64,000 nt of DNA from Streptococcus sp. bf_0095 (GCF_004166885.1 NZ_RCYU01000003.1:62001-126000); one strand, 5' to 3'. Shown: positions 29,775 to 38,010, counted from the stretch's first letter. Numbers and translations: made by a program. Notes: generated by a model not told the origin, from the sequence alone.

Positions 29775-30077
29775 ATGGGAAGCACAGGAAGAATTGGAGT
29801 ATCTCCTGAAGAATGGAATAGCGCAGTAAACAGTGCTGCAAGTAGTGTGGCAGGTGTATCAGGCGTCACAGTCCAAGAGTTGGAGAAGACGACACTAGCA
29901 CGTTTTAAGGCCTTGATTGAAATGCAAAAGAAAGTTGAAGAGACTTTGACAAATTATAAGGGCTATAATGCAAAAAGCACCCAAAAAATGTTGGAAGTCG
30001 CACAGAAAATTGTTGATGAGGATGCTCAATATGGAGCAGACTTCGAAAAGAATGCAGCGAATTTGAGGTTTAAATAA
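29775..30077 (+). CDS. WXG100-like LXG partner protein (TIGR04197/DUF5344 type)
   Basis: 100 residues, helical. Motif GVSPEEWNSAVNSAASS near the N-terminus and a second helix ending YGADFEKNAANLRF. Size and position (directly after the YwqH-like gene, 10 bp) match the second small targeting partner of LXG toxins. Ends in a 1-bp overlap with the next ATG. Confidence 0.75.
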   Translation: MGSTGRIGVSPEEWNSAVNSAASSVAGVSGVTVQELEKTTLARFKALIEMQKKVEETLTNYKGYNAKSTQKMLEVAQKIVDEDAQYGADFEKNAANLRFK

Positions 30078-30832
30078 TGGGACAAGAAGTTGTAGATAAA
30101 AATAAAATTTTTTATAGTATTCTTCACAATGATTCTCAAATAAAGTTTGAAGTGACAGACGACATATTGTTTCTAGGGAATTTTATTGGGAGTCATCCTC
30201 AGATTCTCCGAGGAATCTACAAAAAATATCGGAAGCTAGAGTTAGAGTATCATCATAAACCAAAAATTGGAGCACCTATTGATGTCTATTTTGACTATGG
30301 AGAAGATGGTGGAGATCGAACAGTAACATTTAAGCGTCAACGAGTAACAGTAAAATTTTCTGAAGATGATTTTCTGATCTTTTTAGCAAAAGTTGATGCA
30401 GTATACTCGGAAATTTTGCCGATTGGTACTGTAGTTGAACTTGATGAAGAAATGATGCCACCGGTGATTAAAGAGCAAATTAAAAACTCTGGTATTGCCG
30501 AGCTTGTCGTCATAACAGGACGTAAAGCGCCATTGCAAAAACCATTCGATCGTTATCTAGTTGATTATTACGCTTATCTGTGGCCAATTGGTCAGTTGCC
30601 AGTCAGTGTACCAATAACAGTATCTAATATGATGATTAGTAAAGTAGTCCATATGGGATGGCAACATCCTTTGGATGAAACTTTCAGTATGGAAGTCTTG
30701 AGAGCAACTCAGCTAGCTAAGGAACAAAATTCTACTGCCTTTATGCCAATGGACGAAGGATTAGAATATTTCAAAACAAGAGCGACAGACAGTCAAATAC
30801 TAGATCTGTTTGGTGGAGAGGAGGAGAGTTAA
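30077..30832 (+). CDS. DUF4176-containing LXG operon protein
   Basis: 251 residues. The C-terminal half begins ILPIGTVVELDEEMM and continues with VVITGRKAP, the signature of DUF4176 proteins found in LXG toxin operons. The N-terminal 115 residues are a separate beta-rich region I do not recognise (VKFSEDDFLIFLAKVDAVY). No signal peptide. Overlaps both neighbours by 1 bp, so stoichiometric expression with the toxin is likely. Role unknown; an adaptor in export is the usual proposal. Confidence 0.65.
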   Translation: MGQEVVDKNKIFYSILHNDSQIKFEVTDDILFLGNFIGSHPQILRGIYKKYRKLELEYHHKPKIGAPIDVYFDYGEDGGDRTVTFKRQRVTVKFSEDDFLIFLAKVDAVYSEILPIGTVVELDEEMMPPVIKEQIKNSGIAELVVITGRKAPLQKPFDRYLVDYYAYLWPIGQLPVSVPITVSNMMISKVVHMGWQHPLDETFSMEVLRATQLAKEQNSTAFMPMDEGLEYFKTRATDSQILDLFGGEEES

Positions 30833-33510
30833 TGGGATTCCATGTCGAAATGGAGGAATTACTCAATCTGAAAAAAACCTATCTGGAATCTGCTGAAAAA
30901 GCTGAAGAACAGCTAAATGCAGCGAAAGATAAAATGAATGCCATTATTACAAGTAATTCCATGTATGGAGAAGTAGGGAAGGCAATCAATAACGAGATTA
31001 ATAATAGTCATAACGCTGTTATTGTAGGCTTAAAAACAGCCTATACATTAATGGATGCAGATTATACCCAGGCTCTAACTGCTTTCCGTGACGGAGTTGG
31101 TGAGACTTCAGAGACGGCTATCTTGGATGAAGAAGTCATGACTCAGACCAAGACGAAGATGACGGATGCCAATACTAAGCATTCGGATTACGAAACGAAT
31201 ATTAGTCAGATCTACTCAAGTATTAATGATCTGATCAGTCTCAGTTCGCCATCTAGTAATGTTTCTAGCTCAATCACGAAGGCTAATACAGTTTTATCTG
31301 ATGCCATTACAAAGGTGAACGCTTTTGATAGTGATCAAACTGAACTAAATACAGAATCTCTCCTAACAGCTTTGCAGCAACAGATAGATGCTGGGAATGC
31401 AATTCAGGAGCTGTCCTACACTGATCCTCGATTTGTAGAAATTGTTTCCTATTCACAATTAGCTGAAGGAATCAAACAGGTTGATGATCAGATTACTCAA
31501 GCGAAGAAGGAACAGGAAGAAGCTGCGAGAAAAGCAAAGGAAGAAGAAGAAGAGTGGAGAAAAAATCACCCCGCTCAAGCAATGATTAAAGACGCAAGAA
31601 AGGGATTAGGTGATTGGTGGGATGGTGTTATAAATGCTACCAAAAATCTAGATATTCCAGTTGTTAGAGAGACTCTATTGTTTGCTGAAGGATTCATTGG
31701 TGGTGCATCTAGTTTGGTTGGAGATCTTGCTTACCTATATTTCGATGCTCATCAATTTACGCAAGAGCTTTTTACTGTTGGATTTGAAAAACTGACAGGT
31801 CTTAATGTTGCTCCAGACTGGATGGAGAAAGATGTTAACGGAGCATGGAATAATGTAGTTGCTCTTAAAGATGCATTTACGAATACCTTTACTCTTGAAA
31901 ATGGGCAAAAGGTACTCGATTACTCATGGAAGTTAATGACTGATGAACGGACACGAGCAGAAGCTTGGAGAGATACAAAGAGAACAACTGAAAAGCTGTG
32001 GAATGACTTTACTAAAGATGGATGGTATAATACAGGTGGAGTTGTTTTTGAAGTTGGTTCGTGGTTTGTAGGTGCCGGTGAAGTCAAAGCAGGTCTTACA
32101 GCAGCCAAGACTGCAAAAACGTTCGCAGAGGGCGCCCGTCTCTTTACTAGTACAGTCGGAAGACATGCTGTTAAAAATGCAGATGATATGGTTCAAGGCT
32201 TGCTACACCTTGCAACACGTGGACCTGCTAAGACGAAGGCATTTGCGAAGAATATGATTAACGTCATCGCAGATTCTAAAACAACTTTTACTCGTTGGAG
32301 TGATGAGCTTGGAGAAGGACTTAGCAAGTTAAAATCTGTTGCAGGTAAGTGGGGTGATAACTTAGCTGCAAGATCTCCAGAGTTTAATACCTTCCGTGAA
32401 AACTTCCGACGTACTTTATCTAATTTCGGAGATAATAGGGTCCTTGCTGGGGCTAACTATAGTGATAAGATCACCCGTAGTAATGCTCGAGTCTATAACA
32501 TGGCCGATGATGGAGTTCGTAGTACTCGTAAGGCCGCAACAGAGTTTGGACAAGGTGCTACAGAGCAGTTGGCTAAACATGGCGATGAAGTTGCTAAGTA
32601 TGGTGATAATGTTTCTAAAACTTTGCAGGAAAGCACTGAACAAGTTGGTAAGAAAGCGAGCCGAGAGGTTGGACAAGAAGCTACAGAGCAATTGGCCAAA
32701 CATGGTGATGAAGTTGCCAAGCATGGTGATGAAGTTTCTAAAACTTTGAAGGAAAGTACTGAACAAGTTGGTAAGAAAGTAAGCCGAGAAGTTGGACAAG
32801 AAGCCAGTGAGCAGTTTGCAAAACATGGCGATGAAGTTGCCCAAGGTTTGAAAGAGACTGCAGAACAAGCTGGTAAGAAAGTTAGCCAGGAGTTTAGTCA
32901 AGAAACAAGTGAGCAATTGGCTAAGCATAGCGATGATGTCGCTCGAGGAGTGAAGGAAACAGCAGAACAATCTAGTAAGAAAGTTGGCCAAGAGTTTAGT
33001 CAAGAAACAAGTGAGCAGTTGGCTAAGTATGGAGATGAAGTACCTAAAGGTCTGGAAGAGCCGATAGTAATTGATGACTTATCTCCTCAGGATATTCCAA
33101 CTGTTAAATCTGGTAATTTTGAAGAATTTTTCAACAGATTAACCCCGGAACAATTAGATGAAATTTGGGATAATAAGCATTTAAGACGTAAAATTGAAAG
33201 ACAATTAAGAGCGCCTGGTGGAATGCATGAATGGCATCTTGTTTCTCGTGCACCTCAATTTAAGAGATGGGGGATTCAGGCTGAACAGATACGTGATCTT
33301 AGAACGGCAATATCAGATGTAAAATTTGTGAATCCGACCGGAGTTCATGGTGGTCTAGGTTCAACTCGTGCGCATAATGAGTTGCTGGGGATAATTGATA
33401 GTTCTTTGGATTATGAAACTTTTGTCAGAAGGTTAAATAATTGGGCAAATTATAGATTAGATGGTGGAATAGCTTCATTGCCAGAGGGACTGCGGAGTTT
33501 TGGAAAATAG
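30832..33510 (+). CDS. LXG-domain polymorphic toxin with C-terminal putative nuclease domain
   Basis: 892 residues. LXG export domain (about 1-210), a spacer with basic and glycine-rich stretches, and helical repeats (about 571-743: two of 41 residues, two of 34, one partial; consensus QEASEQLAKHGDEV..KTLKE). The last 145 residues form a distinct domain. That domain has conserved-looking H, W and R residues: GGMHEWHLVSR at about 795-805, GVHGGLGSTRAHNELLGII further on. This arrangement resembles HNH/EndoVII-fold toxin nucleases of the WHH/LHH type, but I cannot assign a named family. Its likely antidote is the Imm22-like gene 11 bp downstream; the GAD-like genes behind it may protect against relatives. 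Confidence 0.85.
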   Translation: MGFHVEMEELLNLKKTYLESAEKAEEQLNAAKDKMNAIITSNSMYGEVGKAINNEINNSHNAVIVGLKTAYTLMDADYTQALTAFRDGVGETSETAILDEEVMTQTKTKMTDANTKHSDYETNISQIYSSINDLISLSSPSSNVSSSITKANTVLSDAITKVNAFDSDQTELNTESLLTALQQQIDAGNAIQELSYTDPRFVEIVSYSQLAEGIKQVDDQITQAKKEQEEAARKAKEEEEEWRKNHPAQAMIKDARKGLGDWWDGVINATKNLDIPVVRETLLFAEGFIGGASSLVGDLAYLYFDAHQFTQELFTVGFEKLTGLNVAPDWMEKDVNGAWNNVVALKDAFTNTFTLENGQKVLDYSWKLMTDERTRAEAWRDTKRTTEKLWNDFTKDGWYNTGGVVFEVGSWFVGAGEVKAGLTAAKTAKTFAEGARLFTSTVGRHAVKNADDMVQGLLHLATRGPAKTKAFAKNMINVIADSKTTFTRWSDELGEGLSKLKSVAGKWGDNLAARSPEFNTFRENFRRTLSNFGDNRVLAGANYSDKITRSNARVYNMADDGVRSTRKAATEFGQGATEQLAKHGDEVAKYGDNVSKTLQESTEQVGKKASREVGQEATEQLAKHGDEVAKHGDEVSKTLKESTEQVGKKVSREVGQEASEQFAKHGDEVAQGLKETAEQAGKKVSQEFSQETSEQLAKHSDDVARGVKETAEQSSKKVGQEFSQETSEQLAKYGDEVPKGLEEPIVIDDLSPQDIPTVKSGNFEEFFNRLTPEQLDEIWDNKHLRRKIERQLRAPGGMHEWHLVSRAPQFKRWGIQAEQIRDLRTAISDVKFVNPTGVHGGLGSTRAHNELLGIIDSSLDYETFVRRLNNWANYRLDGGIASLPEGLRSFGK
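32546..33040 (+). repeat. In-frame tandem repeats inside the LXG toxin gene
   Basis: Two 123-bp units followed by two 102-bp units and a partial unit. The 21-bp difference is exactly one extra heptad (AKYGDNV or AKHGDEV), so unit length changes in steps of seven residues, consistent with a coiled-coil or amphipathic helix spacer between LXG and toxin domains. Confidence 0.8.
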
Positions 33511-33521
33511 AAAGGATAATT

Positions 33522-33902
33522 ATGGAAACAGAAAACACAGTGTCAATTTGGATTGGCAATTTTGCTACTAAGTTAGATTTAGATGAGTTTATAAATTTGA
33601 AATATGATGATGAAGGAGAGGTGGTTCCTTCATTGTTTTATGATCAATACAATATTGATATTGATGACATTGATGATTACTTAATTGAAAAAGAAGTTTT
33701 TGAAACCAGCTTTACAAATTTGTTTGATATGCTAAAAGGGGCATCCTATGATAACGTTATTATAAACAATTTAAAGCAAAAAGGCATAAATCCCAATATT
33801 GAACCCAATAACACGTTGATTTTGATATATAATTATCAGTTTGATAGCAATATTTTACGAACAATTAACACGGAATTTATAGCGACTGTAAAGTACAAAT
33901 AA
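33522..33902 (+). CDS. Imm22-like immunity protein, copy 1
   Basis: 126 residues, very acidic. N-terminus VSIWIGNFATKLDLDEFINL recalls the immunity protein 22 family, whose members sit directly after polymorphic toxins. It begins 11 bp after the LXG toxin stop, behind GAAAGGA, so it is the prime candidate antidote for the toxin's C-terminal domain. A near-identical copy at 62188-62568 still carries the last codons of a toxin gene in front of it. Confidence 0.75.
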   Translation: METENTVSIWIGNFATKLDLDEFINLKYDDEGEVVPSLFYDQYNIDIDDIDDYLIEKEVFETSFTNLFDMLKGASYDNVIINNLKQKGINPNIEPNNTLILIYNYQFDSNILRTINTEFIATVKYK

Positions 33903-33988
33903 TTAGCATATAAAAATGAATCGACTTACATTTTATGGAGTAATTGGGGCCGTTAAATTCACAATCTAAAATCAAGAAATAAGAAAAC

Positions 33989-34528
33989 ATGCTAGAAAAC
34001 TTTATAAAAGAGGCAGATATGCCCCAAGAAGTCATTGAAAAGTATAAGAATCAAGTCCCTTCTGAGTTGGTTCAAATTTGGCAAGAGGATGGTTTAGGAA
34101 CCTTCTTAGATGGTTATCTCAAAGTCATTAATCCAGATGACTATCTTGAACTTCTCCGAGATAGCTATTTCAGAGGAGATATCGCTTTTCCTATGTTCGT
34201 AACAGCATTTGGAGATATTGTTACTTGGGAAGAGAACGCCTACGTGGGAATTGTCCAATATAACATTCAAGATTTGGATATTATTTGTAAGGGGATGGAT
34301 TTATTCGTTCAATATTTAGATAACGAATATATTACAAAAAAATTTGAACTTGATTTATATAGACAAGCTGTGTCAAAACATTGTGCTCTGTCTTATAACC
34401 AGTGTTTCGGTTTTGTACCGCTCCTGGCATTAGGAGGCGTTAAAGATGTGGGTCATATGGATAAAGTCAAAGTTCTGGAACACATTTATCTCATGTACCA
34501 ACTCACAGGCGGAGTAATGGACGATTGA
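33989..34528 (+). CDS. GAD-like/DUF1851 immunity protein, paralogue 2 (possibly decaying)
   Basis: 179 residues, same family as 18101. Its variable middle (CKGMDLFVQYLDNEYITKKF) is nearly identical to that of paralogue 4 at 61597. It has several private changes at otherwise fixed positions: KHCALSY instead of KHGALSY, GVKDVGHMD instead of GFKDVDHMD, LLRDSYF instead of LLQDSYF. The ribosome site is poor (AATAAGAAAAC, versus AAGAGGAAAAC in the equivalent place at 62640). I read this as a copy under relaxed selection, or one with a different specificity. Confidence 0.75.
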   Translation: MLENFIKEADMPQEVIEKYKNQVPSELVQIWQEDGLGTFLDGYLKVINPDDYLELLRDSYFRGDIAFPMFVTAFGDIVTWEENAYVGIVQYNIQDLDIICKGMDLFVQYLDNEYITKKFELDLYRQAVSKHCALSYNQCFGFVPLLALGGVKDVGHMDKVKVLEHIYLMYQLTGGVMDD

Positions 34529-34538
34529 TAAAAAAAGG

Positions 34539-34560
34539 AACCACCCTCGCGGTGGTTTTC
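34539..34560 (+). terminator. Terminator of immunity paralogue 2
   Basis: AACCACC/GGTGGTT, loop CTCGC, short T run. Confidence 0.8.
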
Positions 34561-34594
34561 TTGTTGTTTAATAAATGTTGGTACATATGGTTTA

Positions 34595-34603
34595 TGGTAT
34601 ACT
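34595..34603 (+). promoter_or_regulatory. Extended -10 promoter of immunity paralogue 3
   Basis: TGGTATACT in the same TTGGTACATATGG context as the promoter at 18047. Shows that paralogue 3 is transcribed on its own and not only from the toxin operon. Confidence 0.6.
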
Positions 34604-34647
34604 AGGGTTGGAGAAAAATGATGCTAAAAATTAAATCGGAGGAAAAT

Positions 34648-35187
34648 ATGTTAGACAACTTTATAAAAGTGGCAGATATGCCCCAAGAAGTTATTGAAAA
34701 ATACAAAGATCAAGTTCCAACTGAGTTAGTTCAAATTTGGCAGGAAGATGGTCTGGGAACCTTTTTAGATGGTTATCTAAAAGTTATCAATCCAGATGAC
34801 TATCTAGAGCTTCTCCAAGATAGTTATTTCAGAGGAGACGTCGCTTTTCCTATGTTCGTAACAGCATTTGGAGATATTATTACTTGGGAAGAGAATGAAT
34901 TTGTTGGTATTGTAAAATATAACGTTCAAGACTGCGACATTATTATAAAGAGCTTGAAATATTTCCTTCAGTATTTAGATAACTCATATGTGACTGATAA
35001 CTTTGAACTTGATTTATACAGACAAGCTGTGTCAAAACATGGTGCTCTGTCTTATAACCAATGTTTCGGTTTTGTCCCGCTCCTAGCATTAGGAGGCTTT
35101 AAAGATGTGGATCATATGGATAAAGTTAAAGTCCTGGAGCACATTTACCTCATGTACCAACTCACAGGCGGAGTGTTTGACGATTGA
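34648..35187 (+). CDS. GAD-like/DUF1851 immunity protein, paralogue 3
   Basis: 179 residues from the ATG at 34648 (MLDNFIKVADMPQEV), behind CGGAGG; an in-frame ATG at 34618 would add ten residues absent from the other copies. Middle region CDIIIKSLKYFLQYLDNSYVTDNF is unique. The part after it (FELDLYRQAVSKHGALSYNQ) matches paralogues 2 and 4. The sequence around residue 85 also differs (EFVGIVKYNVQD instead of AYVGIVQYNIQD). Confidence 0.78.
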   Translation: MLDNFIKVADMPQEVIEKYKDQVPTELVQIWQEDGLGTFLDGYLKVINPDDYLELLQDSYFRGDVAFPMFVTAFGDIITWEENEFVGIVKYNVQDCDIIIKSLKYFLQYLDNSYVTDNFELDLYRQAVSKHGALSYNQCFGFVPLLALGGFKDVDHMDKVKVLEHIYLMYQLTGGVFDD

Positions 35188-35195
35188 TAAAAAAG

Positions 35196-35218
35196 AACCA
35201 CCCTTGCGGTGGTTTTTT
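35196..35218 (+). terminator. Terminator of immunity paralogue 3
   Basis: AACCACC/GGTGGTT, loop CTTGC, TTTTTT. Confidence 0.85.
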
Positions 35219-35289
35219 CGACGAAAACGAGTGTGAGATAAATAACGAGTCTTTGGATGAGACTCTCTAATTTGGTGAATATAAATTAT

Positions 35290-35504
35290 TTGGTACAAAA
35301 TTTGGTACAAAAAACAAAATGACAAGCAAAAAAGCCTTATAAATCAAGGCTTTTTCCTGTTGATTTAGATACCCCCTACATGGATTTGTAAGAACTTTTC
35401 ATATTGAAAATAAACAAAAATGTTGAAATATAGCTGATTTTAGGGAAATACTTTTAGGTATTTTCAATGTCAGGATTTAAAAATGGGGCAAAAGCGGGGC
35501 AAAA
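35290..35504 (+). repeat. att-like site 2
   Basis: TTGGTACAAA at 35290-35299 and 35302-35311; minus-strand terminator hairpin of the tRNA-Lys type; core TACCCCCTACA (35370-35380, two changes from the tRNA end); GGGGCAAAA at 35485-35493 and 35496-35504. Boundary between the T7SS segment and the small relic segment. Confidence 0.72.
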
Positions 35505-35554
35505 ACGAATGACTCGTATTTTGTTTGAAAACCTATAATACCTAATGATTATGC

Positions 35555-35667
35555 TATTCTAGATATATAGTTTTGTTATAAATAAATGTCAGTGCGAGAT
35601 CAAATTGGAGAATAAAATGGAAAAACAAATTTCTACGCAGAATGGAATGCGAAAAAGTGATAATTAA
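35555..35667 (+). pseudogene. Immunity-gene promoter and start joined to a 16-codon remnant
   Basis: From about 35505 to 35610 the sequence follows the promoter and leader of immunity paralogue 4 (61485-61595) almost base for base, including TATTCT in place of TATACT (35555-35560). The body of the gene is missing: after GGAGAATAAA the ATG at 35617 opens only 16 codons (MEKQISTQNGMRKSDN). I read it as a deletion scar. A short peptide is possible but unsupported. Confidence 0.5.
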
Positions 35668-35673
35668 AGAGAC

Positions 35674-35709
35674 AAAAAAGCTGAGAATATGATTTCCCAG
35701 CTTTTTTGA
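35674..35709. terminator. Bidirectional terminator
   Basis: AAAAAAGCTGAGAA (35674-35687) pairs with 35694-35707 with one mismatch; T runs on both strands. Ends the DUF308 gene on the minus strand. Confidence 0.7.
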
Positions 35710-35732
35710 ATGCGATAGAAATAGCAACTAGA

Positions 35733-36248
35733 CTATTTACGAAAGGCCTCAATAATGTAGGTGAAGCCAGTAACTAAAAATGAAAAGGCAATGACATAAA
35801 CGACAAAGACACCTGTAGCCACTGGATTGAACAGAATCACTAGACCTAGTAAAAATTCAAGCAAGGCTACCCACATGATATTGCTACCAATAATAGGGAA
35901 AATCAATCTTTGACGATTGCCTTTAAAGAAAGCAATAATGGCTTCTACAATTAACCAAATTCCTACAATGGTCGGAATGACGACCGGCAGGGTCACAAAG
36001 CCATAAGCAACGAGGTAAAGAGCTAAGAGAAGACTAACAAATCCTTGGAAAAGATAAACAGGTGAGCGAAGCTCTTTTGGTGCAGAGAAATAGCCTAAAA
36101 TAGCTGCTATAGAAGAAACCAGTAAACCAAATGAAATCCACCAGCTGTAAGCAACAAGATTAGCTACTGGGTTTGTAAATAGGAAAAGTCCTAAAAGGAC
36201 AAAAACAACTCCTGCAAGGAATAGCAGTAAACGATTAGAAAATTTCAT
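35733..36248 (-). CDS. HdeD/DUF308-family membrane protein
   Basis: 171 residues with six hydrophobic segments in three pairs, typical of HdeD-like acid-stress membrane proteins (FTNPVANLVAYSWWISFGLL, IVGIWLIVEAIIAFFKG, LFNPVATGVFVVYVIAFSFL). It is transcribed from a good promoter and ends at its own terminator, so it is a stand-alone unit between two att sites. Function in streptococci unknown. Confidence 0.82.
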   Translation of the reverse strand: MKFSNRLLLFLAGVVFVLLGLFLFTNPVANLVAYSWWISFGLLVSSIAAILGYFSAPKELRSPVYLFQGFVSLLLALYLVAYGFVTLPVVIPTIVGIWLIVEAIIAFFKGNRQRLIFPIIGSNIMWVALLEFLLGLVILFNPVATGVFVVYVIAFSFLVTGFTYIIEAFRK

Positions 36249-36292
36249 TTCAATACCCCCTATATAGTATAGTATAGTTTGTTAATAAAACT

Positions 36293-36321
36293 ATTGTACT
36301 TATTTTTATAGAAAATGTCAA
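36293..36321 (-). promoter_or_regulatory. SigA promoter of the DUF308 gene
   Basis: On the minus strand TTGACA (36321-36316), 17-bp spacer, TACAAT (36298-36293). Downstream lies ACTATACTATACTATATA, a tandem repeat that could be an operator. Confidence 0.75.
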
Positions 36322-36448
36322 TAAAATAAATAAACAATTTGGAAGTTTCAGTCTGACTTACAAAAAGAAAAGGAGTTTTCACTCCTTTTCACAGATTTAA
36401 GACAAAGTCCTTATAAAAGTGTCTTCTAAAGATTTTAACTTCAATCTG

Positions 36449-36473
36449 AAGCGAGGATATCCTCGCTTTTTTT
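36449..36473 (+). terminator. Palindromic terminator-like hairpin
   Basis: AAGCGAGGATATCCTCGCTT followed by TTTTT on the plus strand. A second hairpin AAAAGGAG/CTCCTTTT lies at about 36369-36390. No plus-strand gene precedes them. Confidence 0.5.
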
Positions 36474-36888
36474 AATCTAATAGGTCCTTATTTTCAATTA
36501 AGAGCTCTAGTGGGGATTTCTCTCTTGCTACAATAAAACCGGGTTCATATTGGGTATGAAATGTTCTTTTCTGAGAAGTTGGATCAATATACAATTCATC
36601 TCCATCTTCTGTGTATAGTTGGTTGCCTCTTGTTAGGTAAAGTAAATCCTCTAAGTACTGTCCATCAGTATGTAGGAAATGCTCGATGTATTTGACAGCT
36701 TTTAAGATTTCACTTACTTTATCAGAGTATTCATTAGATTCAAGAACACTCTTTTCTAACTCAATCTCTTTACTCGTTCCAAAGAGTTGGGTTGGAGTTG
36801 CATTAAAATATTCCGCTATCTTATCCAAATTTGCAAAGGTAGGATAGCTTTTTTGTTTTTCGTAATCAGAGATGTCTGGAAAGATTGC
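36472..36888 (-). pseudogene. Beheaded phage/ICE-type XRE repressor
   Basis: The frame reads back from 36828 through ISDYEKQKSYPTFANLDKIAEYF to a stop near 36888. That is the last helix of an XRE helix-turn-helix followed by its usual linker, so roughly the first 30 residues are missing. The break lies within 20 bp of the GGGGCAAA arm repeats of att-like site 3, which points to loss during recombination at the element end. The C-terminal half (YLEDLLYLTRGNQLYTEDGD) resembles dimerisation domains of small phage repressors. Confidence 0.65.
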
Positions 36889-36902
36889 TCATAAAAAAAT
36901 GT

Positions 36903-37115
36903 GGGGCAAATGATGGGGCAAATCAGTTATAGACAAGCAAAAAAGCCTTATAAATCAAGGCTTTTTCCTGTTGATTTAGATGCCCCCTGCAAGAAATCCT
37001 TCATTTTAGTGTAGAAGAAAATAGCAATAGATGCTTGAAATAGAGGGGTTTTTATTAAAATCTTTCCTCGAATAAAAGTGATTTGAAATACAATTTGGTA
37101 CAAATTTGGTACAAA
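36903..37115 (+). repeat. att-like site 3, left end of the ICE
   Basis: GGGGCAAA at 36903-36910 and 36915-36922 on the outside; tRNA-Lys-type hairpin; core TGCCCCCTGCA (36981-36991); then TTGGTACAAA at 37095-37104 and 37106-37115 on the inside, the same arm repeat found at the ICE right end. The order of the two arm types is reversed compared with sites 1, 2 and 4. Confidence 0.75.
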
Positions 37116-37239
37116 TATACTTTGATTTAATGATTATATAATCTTCCAAGGAAGGAAATTTAATTTTTTAAAATTATAGTTGCCAGATATTTTAAAGTAA
37201 AATTAAATAGTTATCTGTTGATAGATACTTCTTTTATAT

Positions 37240-38010
37240 TTAGGATCTATTTTTGATTTCTCTTATAATTTCTTCCATTTTTGTTTTAACAGAGGTTCTT
37301 TCTACTTTGTATATGTATTCAGGCTTAAGTGATGGGTTGTTAGGATTTGTCACTTCATAACATTTTTCGTAATCTATTAATTCAGGAATTGCCTCGTACC
37401 ACTTTCTAAAGGAACGAGCAAGTATGATGATTACATCTTTATTTCTTATTCGTTGCTTAATTTCATTAAAAAGAAATTTTTGAGATGGAAGATATTTTTC
37501 ATTATCTATTTTTGCTTTCGTTGGAATCTTGTCAAACCAGTCATCGTAAGACTCAGAATGATACGGAAAAAATTCAGCAAGTGCAATATTTTGGGCTATT
37601 CTTTTTAAAGAATCTAGAGTGTCTTTCTTCTTGCTTTTAATATTATTATCGTCAACCAAAAACTTCAATCTTTTTCCCCAATAACCTAGGTTATCTTCAG
37701 TTGCTAAATCTAGAGCGTGAAAGCGTGAATTTTTCATTTCTAGATTGTTTTTTATAATATCTTCATATCCCTGTTTATTTTTATAAGCACGCTTGTATTT
37801 TTCTTCATATCCTGGGTTTAGGCTCAGTATCATAATTTCAGCATTTTTTAGGTCTCCCACAAAGTGTTGCGGATAGATATCTAACTGTAAATTCTTAAGT
37901 TTTTCTGAGGTACTTAATAATTTTTCAAAATATTTCCAGTCGTCACTAGCAACAATTATCTTTTTATCACCAAAAATTTGGGGCTCAGTTTCTAGCCAAG
38001 GATTTTTCAT
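37240..38010 (-). CDS. Uncharacterised protein with a uracil-DNA-glycosylase-like motif
   Basis: 256 residues, soluble, no signal. Near residue 60 it reads AEIMILSLNPGYE, which resembles the first catalytic motif of MUG/TDG-type uracil-DNA glycosylases (GxNPG). Further on are AEFFPYHSESYDDW and VIIILARSFRKWYE, placed like later strands of that fold. The canonical HPSP motif is not seen (NPNNPSLKP is the nearest). I would call the fold assignment tentative. It is divergent from the gene at 38227 and may form a defence pair with it. Confidence 0.55.
   Translation of the reverse strand: MKNPWLETEPQIFGDKKIIVASDDWKYFEKLLSTSEKLKNLQLDIYPQHFVGDLKNAEIMILSLNPGYEEKYKRAYKNKQGYEDIIKNNLEMKNSRFHALDLATEDNLGYWGKRLKFLVDDNNIKSKKKDTLDSLKRIAQNIALAEFFPYHSESYDDWFDKIPTKAKIDNEKYLPSQKFLFNEIKQRIRNKDVIIILARSFRKWYEAIPELIDYEKCYEVTNPNNPSLKPEYIYKVERTSVKTKMEEIIREIKNRS

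Larger units (their letters stand above)
18796..35380. mobile_element. Type VII secretion island, segment A of the tRNA-Lys array
   Basis: About 16.6 kb between att-like sites 1 and 2. It contains the T7SS core, one LXG toxin operon and immunity genes, but no integrase. Its left end has GGGGCAAAA arms and its right end TTGGTACAAA arms, so the two ends come from different element types. It may have been fixed by recombination or depend on outside integrases. Confidence 0.6.
35370..36991. mobile_element. Small relic, segment B of the tRNA-Lys array
   Basis: About 1.6 kb between att-like sites 2 and 3, with GGGGCAAA(A) arms at both ends. It holds an immunity-type promoter with a 16-codon frame, a DUF308 membrane protein and a beheaded phage-type repressor. 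It looks like what is left of an element of the GGGGCAAA arm class that lost its integrase. Confidence 0.5.

Noticed and set aside
32416..33003. 195-codon minus-strand reading frame opposite the LXG toxin repeats
   Set aside because: It is the mirror of the tandem repeats, with Phe/Leu/Thr-rich low complexity and no ribosome site.
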